Notes under the pieces: generated by a model
What the model was told of the DNA's origin: nothing
Databases searched by the model: none
The model's input: only the letters and a program-made list of their open reading frames with translations
Shown here: positions 55,849 through 64,000 of the stretch, one piece after another
Layout of the letters: every line of letters starts with the position of its first letter
Numbering within the stretch: position 1 is the first letter of the stretch
Source: Mycobacterium adipatum
GTDB taxonomy: Bacteria > Actinomycetota > Actinomycetes > Mycobacteriales > Mycobacteriaceae
Assembly (NCBI RefSeq): GCF_001644575.1
Contig: NZ_CP015596.1
Span: 3,162,001 to 3,226,000 of the forward strand
Direction of reading: 5' to 3'
DNA: 64,000 nt
Position numbers and translations under genes: made by a program

Positions 55849-58206
55849 GTGACGGCCGAACTGCCCTTGCTGGGCGGGGTGCGGATTCTCGAGCTCGCCG
55901 GCGCCGGCGCCGCGGGGGTCACCCGATTGCTGGCCGACCTGGGCGCCGATGTGCTCAAGATCGACCTTCCCGGCGCCGCGGACGGGGATCGCCGCAGGGT
56001 GCCCCTGGTGGGCGATGTGAGCGTGCCGTTCACGCTGGACAACGCCAACAAGCGTGCGACGACGCTGGATCCCGCCGACGCAGCCGACCGGCACCGGTTC
56101 GGCGAACTGGTGGCCGGTGCCGACATCCTGGTCTCCGGGGCCGGCGACCTCCCCGGTGCTTTCGGTACATCCTGCGCCGGGCTCGCCGACCGCCATCCCG
56201 AGCTGGTGGCGATGTCGGTCACCGATTTCGGCACTGACGGCCCGTACCGGTCCTGGTCGGGCACCGACGCCGTCTTCTATGCGATGTCCACTGCGCTCTC
56301 GCGTTCCGGCCCCCCGACCGGGACACCGGTGCTGCCGCCGATCGGTATCGCCTCGGCGACCGCCGCGGCGCAGGCGGCCTGGGCGGTGTTGGCCGCCTAC
56401 TACCACCGGCTGCGGCATGGCGCCGGGGACTACATCGACTTCTCCCGGTTCGAGGCCGTGGTGCAGGCCCTCGACCCGCCCTTCGGTTCGCAGGGGCAGG
56501 CCGCGTCCGGGCTGAAACGCTCCGGCGGGTGGCGCGGGCGGCCCCGGAACCAGCAGATCTATCCGACATTCCGGTGTCGCGACGGATTTGTGCGCATCTG
56601 TCTTCTCTCGGCCCGGCAATGGCGTGGCATGCGGGCTTGGCTCGGTGAGCCCGAGGAGTTCAGCGGGCCCGAATTCGATTCGATCGCTGCGCGATTCGCC
56701 GCTTCCAAGGAGCTGAACGCGGCGATAGCGGCCCTGTTCGCGCCCGAGAGCATGGATGACCTGGTCACGGCGGGGCAGGCGCGCGGCGTGCCGATCGCCG
56801 CGGTGCAGACGCCCGCCGAGGCACTGGCGTCGACGCATTTCCGCGCCGTCGGCGCGCTGGCGCCGATGCCGGTTGCCGGCGGCACCGTGACGGTTCCGGT
56901 CGGACCGTTCGTCGTCGACGGCACCCACCGGGGTTTGCGTACACCGCTGCTCGACGGGGCGGAACCCGTGTGGCTCGGCCCGGTCAACCCCCTCGGCCGG
57001 CCCCCCAAGAACGGCAAGCGCCCGTTCGACGGTCTGCGGATCCTGGATCTCGGCGTGATCGTCGCCGGCGGTGAACTCGGCCGGCTGTTCGCCGACCTGG
57101 GTGCCAGGGTGGTCAAGGTGGAGAGTGCGGCCTACCCGGACGGGCTGCGCCAGACCGCACCCGGGCAGCCGATGAGCTCCTCCTGGGCGCTGACGCACCG
57201 CAACGAACTGAGTTTCGGGGTGGACCTGCGCCACCGCGAGGGTGCCGAGATTTTCGCCAAGCTGGTCGGCCGCGCTGACGCGGTATTCGCCAACTTCAAG
57301 CCGGGAACGCTTGGCGCACTCGGCTTCTCCTTCGACGCGTTACAGACGATCAATCCCACCCTGGTGCTGGCCGAGAGCAGCGCCTTCGGCGATACCGGCC
57401 CGTGGAGCGACCGGATGGGCTACGGCCCACTGGTGCGTGCCACCACCGGTATCACGCGGCTGTGGCGGGGCGCCGGCGCCGAGAAGGACCAGTCCTCGCA
57501 GTTTTTCGACGCCACCACGATCTTTCCGGACCATGTCGCGGCCAGGATCACCGCGATCGCCACCCTGGCCGCGCTGATCCGCAGGGAACGCACCGGAACC
57601 GGTGCCCACGTGCATATCTCGCAGGCCGAGGTCGCGGTCAACCAGCTGGCCGTCGAGTACGTCGCCGAAGCCGCCGCCCAGGCCGGTCTGCCGATCACCG
57701 GGGACCCGGCCGTGCACGCGGTGTGTCCGTGTGCCGGCGATGACGAATGGTGCGTCATCTCGGTGCGCGACGAGTCCGACCGCGCGGCGCTGGCCGCACT
57801 CATCGGCATCGACCTGCCCGCCGACGGGAAAGCGTTGACCGCCGTCCTCGGCGCGTACACCGCGGGCCGCGACAAACATGTCGTCACCGACGAACTGCAG
57901 GCGGCCGGCATCCCGGCCGGACCGATGAACAGGCCGGGCGATGTGCTCGACGATGTCCAGCTGCAGTTCCGATCGCTGTACCGCGACCTGGAGCATCCGC
58001 TCTTCGAGGAGCCGATGCCCAGCGAGACCGGCCCGGCGCCCTACCGCGGCATTCCGCGCGGTGAACTGCGGCCGGCGCCGGTGGCCGGGGAACACACCCG
58101 TGACATCGCGCACCGGGCACTGGGCCTGGACAACGCCGAGATCGACCGGCTCATCGCCGAGAACGTGCTGTTCGAAGGCAGCATCGACCAGAGGAGCACA
58201 CCATGA
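55849..58206 (+). CDS. fused double-domain CaiB/BaiF CoA-transferase
   Basis: 785-residue protein equivalent to Rv1866, made of two family III CoA-transferase domains (about 1-385 and 393-785), each starting with the same signature: GGVRILELAGAGAAG and FDGLRILDLGVIVAGGE. The second half has the classical FANFKPGTLGALGFS. The enzyme exchanges CoA between an acyl-CoA and a carboxylic acid. The fused form is mycobacteria-typical; each half probably supplies one subunit of the interlocked dimer. GTG 55849 with CTGAGGA upstream. First gene of an operon with an aldehyde dehydrogenase and a thiolase; this suggests catabolism of some carboxylic acid or aldehyde. Confidence 0.87.
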   Translation: MTAELPLLGGVRILELAGAGAAGVTRLLADLGADVLKIDLPGAADGDRRRVPLVGDVSVPFTLDNANKRATTLDPADAADRHRFGELVAGADILVSGAGDLPGAFGTSCAGLADRHPELVAMSVTDFGTDGPYRSWSGTDAVFYAMSTALSRSGPPTGTPVLPPIGIASATAAAQAAWAVLAAYYHRLRHGAGDYIDFSRFEAVVQALDPPFGSQGQAASGLKRSGGWRGRPRNQQIYPTFRCRDGFVRICLLSARQWRGMRAWLGEPEEFSGPEFDSIAARFAASKELNAAIAALFAPESMDDLVTAGQARGVPIAAVQTPAEALASTHFRAVGALAPMPVAGGTVTVPVGPFVVDGTHRGLRTPLLDGAEPVWLGPVNPLGRPPKNGKRPFDGLRILDLGVIVAGGELGRLFADLGARVVKVESAAYPDGLRQTAPGQPMSSSWALTHRNELSFGVDLRHREGAEIFAKLVGRADAVFANFKPGTLGALGFSFDALQTINPTLVLAESSAFGDTGPWSDRMGYGPLVRATTGITRLWRGAGAEKDQSSQFFDATTIFPDHVAARITAIATLAALIRRERTGTGAHVHISQAEVAVNQLAVEYVAEAAAQAGLPITGDPAVHAVCPCAGDDEWCVISVRDESDRAALAALIGIDLPADGKALTAVLGAYTAGRDKHVVTDELQAAGIPAGPMNRPGDVLDDVQLQFRSLYRDLEHPLFEEPMPSETGPAPYRGIPRGELRPAPVAGEHTRDIAHRALGLDNAEIDRLIAENVLFEGSIDQRSTP

Positions 58207-59630
58207 GCACCGCATCAGTCTTCATCGCCGGCCAGTTCCGCGACGCGGCCGACAGCATTGCCGTGATCGAGGCCGCGACCGAGGAACAGCTCGGGTTCGG
58301 TGCGGCCGCAACCGAATCCGAAATCGACGACGCCGTCGCGGCCGCCCGCGCGGCCCTGCCGGGCTGGCGGTCGACGCCGGCCGGTGACCGCGCCGGCGTG
58401 CTCCGGCTGATGGCCGAGGCACTGCAGAAGCGGGCCGCCGGCACGCTGGAGCTGTGCTCCCGGGAGAACGGTATGCCCGTCCGGCTGTCCAAGGGCGCCA
58501 ACGGCATGTTCCCCGCGGTCCTGCTGCGCTACTACGCCGACCTGCTGGACACGACCGAGCAGGAAGAAGTGCGCCCCGCAGCGATCGGGCACACCATCGT
58601 GCGACGCGAGCCCGTCGGTGTCGTCGCCGCCATCACCCCGTGGAATTACCCGCAGGCGCTGGCCATGATGAAGATCGCGCCCGCGCTCGCCGCCGGATGC
58701 ACCATGGTGCTCAAGGCCGCTCCGGAAACCGCCCTGGACGCCCTGATCTTTGCCGAAGCGGCGCAGGAGGCGGGTCTGCCCGCCGGCGTGCTCAACGTCA
58801 TCGCCGGCGGCCCGCAGTCCGGCGCCTACCTGGTCTCGCACCCCGGCGTGGACAAGGTGGCCTTCACCGGGTCGACGGCGGCCGGACGCATCATCGCCGA
58901 AACCTGTGGTCGGTTGTTGCGGCCGGTCACCCTGGAGTTGGGTGGCAAGTCGGCCGCCATCATCCTCGACGACGCGGACCTGGACGCCACCGTCAAGGGA
59001 CTGCGCTCGGCGTCGTTCGTCAACAACGGCCAGACCTGTCATCTGAGCTCACGGATCCTGGCGCCGCGCGCACGCTACGCCGAGGTGGTCGACGCGGTCG
59101 CCGCGTTGGCCGACGGCCTGGTGGTGGGCGATCCGCTGCAGAAATCCACCGATATCGGGCCATTGGTCAGCCGCCGCCAGCAGCAGCGTGTGCTCGAGTA
59201 CATCGACGTCGGTAGGACAGAGGCGAAACTTGTTGCCGGCGGCTCGGTTCCGGCCGACCAGCCACGCGGATGGTTTGTGTCTCCGACGGTGTTCGCCGAG
59301 GTCGACAACTCTGCACGGATCGCCCAGGAGGAGATCTTCGGTCCTGTGCTGACGGTCATCCCGTACGCCTCCGACCAGGAAGCCGTCGACATCGCCAACG
59401 ACAGCGAGTTCGGGCTGGGCGGCACGGTGTGGTCACCGGATGTGGACCGCGCCACCGATATCGCCCGCAGGGTGCACACCGGGACCATCGGCGTCAACGA
59501 ATACCAGCTGGATGTCAACGCCCCGTTCGGCGGCGTCAAGGCCAGCGGGCTGGGCCGCGAGCTGGGCCCGGAGGGGCTGGCCGCCTACCAGGCCATCAAG
59601 TCGATCTACCGCGTCGGCCCCAGTGCCTGA
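58203..59630 (+). CDS. aldehyde dehydrogenase family protein
   Basis: 475-residue NAD(P)-dependent ALDH that oxidises an aldehyde to a carboxylic acid. The nucleotide site is ITPWNYPQALAMMKIAPAL, catalytic Glu245 in LELGGKS, and catalytic Cys279 in NNGQTC. The remaining motifs EEIFGPVLTVIPY and GGVKASGLGRELG are present. Overlaps the CoA-transferase stop by 4 bp (ATGA). With the CoA-transferase this would make an aldehyde-to-acyl-CoA route (inference). Confidence 0.92.
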   Translation: MSTASVFIAGQFRDAADSIAVIEAATEEQLGFGAAATESEIDDAVAAARAALPGWRSTPAGDRAGVLRLMAEALQKRAAGTLELCSRENGMPVRLSKGANGMFPAVLLRYYADLLDTTEQEEVRPAAIGHTIVRREPVGVVAAITPWNYPQALAMMKIAPALAAGCTMVLKAAPETALDALIFAEAAQEAGLPAGVLNVIAGGPQSGAYLVSHPGVDKVAFTGSTAAGRIIAETCGRLLRPVTLELGGKSAAIILDDADLDATVKGLRSASFVNNGQTCHLSSRILAPRARYAEVVDAVAALADGLVVGDPLQKSTDIGPLVSRRQQQRVLEYIDVGRTEAKLVAGGSVPADQPRGWFVSPTVFAEVDNSARIAQEEIFGPVLTVIPYASDQEAVDIANDSEFGLGGTVWSPDVDRATDIARRVHTGTIGVNEYQLDVNAPFGGVKASGLGRELGPEGLAAYQAIKSIYRVGPSA

Positions 59631-59666
59631 CGCCCGTTTCCGCCCGCTCGTGGAGAGGACCACACA

Positions 59667-61142
59667 GTGACCATCGACCCCAGAACCCCGGTGCTCGTCG
59701 GGTACGGACAGGTCAACCAGCGCGAAGAGAGCGCGACGACCGAGCCGGTCGACCTGATGGAGAGGGCCGCCCGCGCCGCCGCCGACCCCCGGGTGCTCGC
59801 CGCGGTGGACTCGGTACGGGTGGGCAATCTGCTGTCCTGGCGCTACCGTGATCCGGGCCTGCTGCTCGCGCAGCGCATCGGTGCGGGTAGCGCGGCGACC
59901 CGCTACACCCCGATCGGCGGCAATGTTCCGCAGTCGCTGGTCAACCAGGCCTGCCTCGATATTCAGCAGGGCCGCAACGATGTCGTGCTGATCACCGGCG
60001 GTGAAACCTGGCGATCCCGCACCCGGTTGCGGGCCCGCGGCGAGAAGCTCGTCGGCACCAAACAAGACGAGTCGGTGCCCTTGGCGCCGGGCTCCGATGA
60101 CGAGTTCGCGCTCGCCGGCCCGGGTGAGTTGCGTATCCAGCTGGACCGGCCGGCATTCGTGTATCCGATGTTCGAGCAGGCGCTGCGCATCGCCGCCGGT
60201 GCGACGCCGCAGGATCATCAGCAGCGCATCGGCGAACTGTGGTCGCGGTTCAGCGCCGTCGCCGCGGACAATCGCCACGCCTGGAATCGGGAAGCGCGCT
60301 CCGCGCAGGAGATTGCCGTGCCGGGGCCGAAGAACCGGATGATCAGCGCTCCGTACACCAAGCTGATGAACTCCAACAACATGGTCGACCAGGGGGCGGC
60401 GCTGATCCTGATGTCGGCGGAGAAGGCCACCTATCTCCAGATCCCGCAGGATCGTTGGGTTTTCCCGCACGCCGGGACCGACTCGCACGACACCTACGAG
60501 ATCAGCCACCGTGCCGAATTCCACGCGTCGCCGGCCATCCGCATCGGTGGCCGCCGTGCCCTGGAACTGGCCGGACTGGGTATCGACGATATCGCTCTGG
60601 TCGACGTGTACTCCTGCTTCCCGTCGGCGGTGCAGGTGGCGGCCAACGAACTCGGTCTTGCCCTGGATGATCCGCAGCGTCCGCTGACCGTCACCGGCGG
60701 GCTGACCTTCGCCGGCGGACCGTGGAACAACTACGTCACGCACTCCATCGCCACCATGGCCGAGCGGCTGATCGCCGAGCCCGGCGCGCTCGGACTGGTC
60801 ACCGCCAATGGCGGTTACCTCACCAAGCACAGCTTCGGTGTGTACAGCACCCGGCCGCCCAGCGGCGGATTCCGCTGGGAGGACGTGCAACCCAGCGTCG
60901 ATGCCGAGCCCACCCGGGCCGCCGAGGTCGAGTGGTCCGGGGTGGGCACCGTCGAAACCTGGACCACGCCATTCGATCGCGACGGTGTGCCGGAGAAGGC
61001 GTTCCTGGCAGTGCGCACACCGGGTGACAGCCGTGCGCTGGCGGTCCTCGACGATCGCTCCGAGGCCGCGGCGAGCGTTGCCGAGGATATCGCGGGAGCG
61101 AAGGTCACCGTGCGTGCCGACGGCACCGCCACGCTGGTGTGA
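59667..61142 (+). CDS. thiolase-like acetyl-CoA acetyltransferase
   Basis: 491-residue thiolase-fold protein equivalent to Rv1867. N-terminal TPVLVGYGQVNQRE is typical of mycobacterial thiolase-like proteins of the SCP-x/FadA-lipid-transfer type. It has VNQACLDIQQGRNDVVLITGGE near the Cys position, GIDDIALVDVYSCFPSAVQVAANELGL and TGGLTFAGGPWNNYVTHSIATMAERL with a conserved His. A C-terminal extension of about 120 residues carries the DUF1446-like or OB-type tail. It is probably a degradative thiolase. GTG 59667 after GGAGAGGACC. Last gene of the operon; its stop abuts the convergent mdh. Confidence 0.83.
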   Translation: MTIDPRTPVLVGYGQVNQREESATTEPVDLMERAARAAADPRVLAAVDSVRVGNLLSWRYRDPGLLLAQRIGAGSAATRYTPIGGNVPQSLVNQACLDIQQGRNDVVLITGGETWRSRTRLRARGEKLVGTKQDESVPLAPGSDDEFALAGPGELRIQLDRPAFVYPMFEQALRIAAGATPQDHQQRIGELWSRFSAVAADNRHAWNREARSAQEIAVPGPKNRMISAPYTKLMNSNNMVDQGAALILMSAEKATYLQIPQDRWVFPHAGTDSHDTYEISHRAEFHASPAIRIGGRRALELAGLGIDDIALVDVYSCFPSAVQVAANELGLALDDPQRPLTVTGGLTFAGGPWNNYVTHSIATMAERLIAEPGALGLVTANGGYLTKHSFGVYSTRPPSGGFRWEDVQPSVDAEPTRAAEVEWSGVGTVETWTTPFDRDGVPEKAFLAVRTPGDSRALAVLDDRSEAAASVAEDIAGAKVTVRADGTATLV

Positions 61143-62138
61143 CTACAGCAGGCCCAGCGCCGCGACGGCGTCGCGCTCCTCGCGAAGCTCGGCGACCGAC
61201 GCGTCGATCCGGGCGCGGGAGAACGCGTTGATGTCAAGCCCTTCGACGATCTCCCACCGGCCGTCGCGTGACCGGCATGGGAACGAGCACACCAGGCCTT
61301 CGTCGATGCCGTAGACGCCGGGGGAGGGCAGCGCCACCGATGTCCAGTCGCCATCGGGTGTGCCGTGCAGCCAGTCGTCGATATGGTCGATGGCGCCGTT
61401 GGCGGCCGACGCCGCCGAACTCGCACCGCGCGCCTCGATGATCGCGGTTCCGCGGCGCGCCACCGTGGGGATGAAATCGTCGGCGAGCCAATGGGTGTCG
61501 GCCGCGAAGTCGGCACCGGAACGGCCGCCGACGATGGCATGGAAGATGTCCGGGTACTGCGTCGGCGAATGGTTGCCCCAGATGCTCATCCGGCTGATAT
61601 CGGTGACCGGAGCCCCGGTGTGGCGCGCCAGTGCCGCCACCGCGCGGTTGTGATCGAGGCGTGTCAGTGCGGTGAAGCGTTCGCGCGGAATGTCCGGGGC
61701 GTGGGCCGCGGCCACCAGCGCGTTGGTGTTGGCGGGATTGCCGACGACCAGAACCCGGACCTCGGATGACGCGCCGGCGTTGAGCGCCTTGCCGGCCGTC
61801 GCGAAGATCTGCGCGTTGGCGCCGAGTAGGTCGGCCCGCTCCATGCCCTTGGTGCGCGGCCGCGCACCGATCAGCAGGGCGACGTCGACACCGTCGAACG
61901 CCCGCACCGGATCGTCGTGAATCTCCACTCCGGCCAGCAGCGGGAAGGCGCCGTCGTCGAGTTCCATCACCACGCCTTCGGCAGCCCGGACGGCGTCCGG
62001 CAACTCCAGCAGCCGCAACCGGACCGGGGTGTGGCGGCCGAGCATCGCCCCGGCCGCGATGCGAAAGAGTGCGGCGTAACCGATCTGGCCTGCAGCCCCG
62101 GTGACGACGACGGTGATCGGTGGCTGGGTCGAAGACAT
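61143..62138 (-). CDS. mdh: malate dehydrogenase
   Basis: 331-residue NAD-dependent malate dehydrogenase of the TCA cycle, cytosolic-type subgroup. [20 protein letters not shown] is the NAD fold; [39 protein letters not shown] with the substrate Arg, and the catalytic [12 protein letters not shown] (His) follow. ATG 62138 ([17 protein letters not shown]) chosen: TAAGGT is 7 nt upstream (62146-62151 on the minus strand). The in-frame ATG six codons earlier overlaps the -10. Convergent with the thiolase, zero-base gap. Confidence 0.95.
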   Translation of the reverse strand: MSSTQPPITVVVTGAAGQIGYAALFRIAAGAMLGRHTPVRLRLLELPDAVRAAEGVVMELDDGAFPLLAGVEIHDDPVRAFDGVDVALLIGARPRTKGMERADLLGANAQIFATAGKALNAGASSEVRVLVVGNPANTNALVAAAHAPDIPRERFTALTRLDHNRAVAALARHTGAPVTDISRMSIWGNHSPTQYPDIFHAIVGGRSGADFAADTHWLADDFIPTVARRGTAIIEARGASSAASAANGAIDHIDDWLHGTPDGDWTSVALPSPGVYGIDEGLVCSFPCRSRDGRWEIVEGLDINAFSRARIDASVAELREERDAVAALGLL

Positions 62139-62145
62139 GCACCCG

Positions 62146-62151
62146 ACCTTA
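62146..62151 (-). promoter_or_regulatory. -10 of mdh (leaderless)
   Basis: TAAGGT on the minus strand, 7 nt from the ATG at 62138. Confidence 0.5.
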
Positions 62152-62162
62152 ATCAACGGCTC

Positions 62163-63386
62163 CTAGACCAGTTCGGACAGTGGCACTTCGGGATCGGCGA
62201 GTCGGACGGTGTCGATCTTCGCGCCGGCCCGGATGATCGCCTTGATCTCATCCAGTCCGTCCCAGATGTTCACGTTCATCCCGGCCAACACCCGCCTCTT
62301 GGTGTCCAGCCAGAACACGGTGAACTCACGTTTGCCGACGTCACCGCGGAACACCACCGAATCGTAGTTCGGTGCGTGGCCGACGTACTCCATGCCGAGG
62401 TCGTACTGGTCGGTGAAGAAGTACGGCAGTTCGTCGTAGCTGCCTGGGTCGCCGAGCATCCCGGCCACCGCGACCGCGGGCTGCTTCAGCGCGTTCGCCC
62501 AGTGCTCGGTGCGGACGCGACCCTCGAACAGCGGGTGCTGCGCGGCGGCGATGTCACCGACGGCATACACGTCGTCATCGCTGGTCTTCAGCGACTCGTC
62601 GACGGCCACGCCACCGGCGGCCAGCGTGAGACCGGCTTTCTCCGCGAGGGCGATACCGGGCTGTGCACCGACGGCGATCAGAACCAGATCGGCCGGCACG
62701 GTGGACCCGTCGCCCAGTCGCAGTCCGGTCGCGGTGCCCCCGGCCGCGGTGGTGATGGCGTCGACGGTCGCGTTCAGCCGCAGATCCACCCCGTGCTCGG
62801 TGTGCAGCGCGGCGAAAACCTGCGCGACCTCGGGTCCGAGAGCTCCCAGCAGGGGCAGTTCGGCGCTCTCCACGACGGTGACCTGTGCGCCGCGGGTCCG
62901 GGCGGCCGCGGCGACCTCCAGTCCGATCCAGCCGGCGCCGACGATGGCGAGCCTGCTGCGCTCGGTCAGTGCCGACAGCAGCGCGGCGGCATGGTCCACG
63001 GTGCGCAGTACGTGCACGCCGTCGGCGTCGGCACCCGGCACATCCAGGTGACGCGCCCGGGACCCGGTCGCGAGCAGCAGCTTGTCGTAATGCTCATGGT
63101 GGCCGTCATCGAAGCCGACGCTGTGACCGCCGGTGTCGATGATCTGCACGCCGGTGCCCAGGCGCAGGTCGATATCGTGCTCGCGATACCACTCGGCGGG
63201 GTGCACGGTGAAATCTGCCAGTGACTTGTCGCCGGCCATATAGTCCTTGGACAGTGGCGGCCGCTCGTAGGGAAGGTGATCCTCGCTGCCGAACAGGATG
63301 ATCTTTCCGTCGAATCCTTTGTCGCGCAGGATTTCCGCGGCCTTCGCGCCGGCCAGGCCGGCGCCGACGATGACGAATGTGGGCAT
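62163..63386 (-). CDS. ferredoxin/rubredoxin reductase-type FAD oxidoreductase
   Basis: 407-residue NAD(P)H-dependent flavoprotein equivalent to Rv1869c, of the class that reduces ferredoxins for P450s or rubredoxin. FAD fold TFVIVGAGLAGAKAAEIL, then LPYERPPLSKDYMAG, the NAD fold SRLAIVGAGWIGLEVAAAAR and the FAD closing DDDVYAVGDIAAAQHPL. A reductase C-terminal domain (about 320-407) is complete. The electron acceptor is not encoded next to it. ATG 63386 after AAAGGAGAAC. Confidence 0.9.
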   Translation of the reverse strand: MPTFVIVGAGLAGAKAAEILRDKGFDGKIILFGSEDHLPYERPPLSKDYMAGDKSLADFTVHPAEWYREHDIDLRLGTGVQIIDTGGHSVGFDDGHHEHYDKLLLATGSRARHLDVPGADADGVHVLRTVDHAAALLSALTERSRLAIVGAGWIGLEVAAAARTRGAQVTVVESAELPLLGALGPEVAQVFAALHTEHGVDLRLNATVDAITTAAGGTATGLRLGDGSTVPADLVLIAVGAQPGIALAEKAGLTLAAGGVAVDESLKTSDDDVYAVGDIAAAQHPLFEGRVRTEHWANALKQPAVAVAGMLGDPGSYDELPYFFTDQYDLGMEYVGHAPNYDSVVFRGDVGKREFTVFWLDTKRRVLAGMNVNIWDGLDEIKAIIRAGAKIDTVRLADPEVPLSELV

Positions 63387-63489
63387 GGTTGTTCTCCTTT
63401 TTGTCCGGGCGGCTGCGCCGACACGCGTTCGCGAGGCGCATCGCCCGGATCGGTGCGGGATACCCCGCTGCCCCGGGAGCTAACCGCGC

Positions 63490-63822
63490 TTACTTGGGGG
63501 GCAGGCCGCAGGCACACCCCGCGCCGCGGTCCACCCATGATTGCAGCTGGCGCCTCGTGGTCACGCCCGCCGCGGCCACCCGGACCCAGCCGCGAGTCTC
63601 CTTGCCCGCCATGATCATCGGCTCGACATGGGCCCGCTTCAACAGCGTCGCGGTGTCCTCGGCAGGCACCCGCACCATGATGCCGCCCTGCCCGGACACA
63701 CAGACGGCCATGTGACCGCGCACCAGGAAGGCCAGGCCCCCGAACATGCGCTTCTCATCCACGGCTTCGACGGTGGCCAGCAGTTCACGGACCCGCTCGG
63801 CGAGATCCACGTCGTAGGCCAT
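63490..63822 (-). CDS. TfoX N-terminal domain protein
   Basis: 110-residue protein of the TfoX/Sxy N-terminal domain family. MFGGLAFLVRGHMAVCVSG, EKRMFGG with the RMFGG box and METRGWV-type motif (KETRGWVRV) are the family marks. In Gram-negatives TfoX controls competence; actinobacterial stand-alone versions have no assigned role. A Cys-containing tail (GCACGLPPK) is unusual. Starts 4 bp after the stop of the partial gene at the right edge, so the two form an operon. Confidence 0.82.
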   Translation of the reverse strand: MAYDVDLAERVRELLATVEAVDEKRMFGGLAFLVRGHMAVCVSGQGGIMVRVPAEDTATLLKRAHVEPMIMAGKETRGWVRVAAAGVTTRRQLQSWVDRGAGCACGLPPK

Positions 63823-63825
63823 CGG

Positions 63826-64000
63826 TCAGTCCAGATCGATGCGGATGGTGAGCAGGTCGGTGCCCATCACGCGGACCACGGCGCTGTTGAACTGCGGCAG
63901 TTCGGCCAACCTGGCGATCGGGTCGTCCGACGGCAGCAGATGGGCGATACCGTTGCGCCACCGCCCCCGGATGCGCACCCGGACAGCGGGATTCGCCTTG
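63826..64000 (-). CDS. 3' end of deazaflavin-dependent nitroreductase-type gene (partial)
   Basis: The last 58 codons (KANPAVRVRIRGRWRNG ... GTDLLTIRIDLD) of a protein resembling the nitroreductase/deazaflavin-dependent DUF385-type family. The RNGIAHLLPSDDPIARLAELPQFNSAVVR segment resembles the C-terminal half of that family. The start lies outside the window. It is 3 bp upstream of the TfoX-domain gene on the same strand. Confidence 0.7.
   Translation of the reverse strand, partial: KANPAVRVRIRGRWRNGIAHLLPSDDPIARLAELPQFNSAVVRVMGTDLLTIRIDLD

Noticed and set aside
54988..57234. CAAX protease frame open for 748 codons
   Set aside because: Only the last 258 codons have the CPBP family pattern; the rest is antisense of the CoA-transferase gene.

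Overview
The window is a high-GC actinobacterial chromosome segment, almost certainly from a rapidly growing mycobacterium (Mycolicibacterium/Mycobacterium). Dense coding, very high third-position GC, many GTG starts and gene order support this. From about 12 kb onward the order follows the M. tuberculosis Rv1814-Rv1870c region as I remember it: sterol desaturase, secreted protease, TetR, flavoprotein, BacA-like ABC transporter, secA2, pgsA2, DUF881/sbp/DUF881, gcvH, garA, MerR genes, gcvP, lipZ, VWA protein, glcB, CNNM pair, guaB1, gnd, blaR-like/blaI, thioesterase, ureABCFGD, ndh, LLM oxidoreductase, SDR, apa, CAAX protease, CoA transferase, thiolase, ferredoxin reductase. I see no insertion sequence, prophage, CRISPR array, tRNA or rRNA.

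Layout. 0-12 kb is more strain-specific: an SGNH hydrolase behind a 25-bp tandem repeat, a small exported protein, a Nudix hydrolase, a receptor Ser/Thr kinase, an exported PASTA-like protein, malQ, an MFS transporter, a paired SMR system, a carboxylesterase, a sterol-desaturase-type enzyme and an amine-oxidase-type flavoprotein. 12-18 kb holds an exported trypsin-like protease, a TetR/deazaflavin-enzyme divergent pair with two operators, a VOC + KstD-like flavoprotein operon under a KstR-type box, and a BacA-type importer.

18-31 kb is the conserved secretion/envelope/glycine block. It runs secA2, pgsA2, DUF881-sbp-DUF881, gcvH, garA, ftsR, a DUF151 nuclease and a MerR gene, ending in an intrinsic terminator. 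A tandem glycine riboswitch then precedes gcvP, followed by lipZ and an endonuclease/exonuclease/phosphatase-family gene. 31-43.8 kb is mostly minus strand: VWA protein, malate synthase G, a small conserved protein, two CNNM/CBS transporters, GuaB1, 6-phosphogluconate dehydrogenase, an M56 peptidase and BlaI.

43.9-51 kb has an IdeR-box gene, a thioesterase, the urease operon ureABCFGD (no ureE) and NDH-2. 51-55.8 kb has an F420-type LLM enzyme, a degenerate SDR, a candidate small Cys/His protein, Apa, two GlsB-type membrane proteins and a CAAX protease. 55.8-61.1 kb is a CoA transferase/aldehyde dehydrogenase/thiolase operon. 61.1-64 kb has malate dehydrogenase, ferredoxin reductase, a TfoX-domain protein and the 3' end of a deazaflavin nitroreductase-type gene.

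A recurring signal is a TANNNT -10 hexamer 5-8 nt before the start codon, the signature of leaderless mRNAs. It decides many starts here. Regulatory candidates worth attention are the KstR-type box, the IdeR box, the paired TetR operators, the palindrome before the CoA-transferase operon, the 25-bp tandem repeat and a perfect 25-bp inverted repeat between gnd and guaB1.
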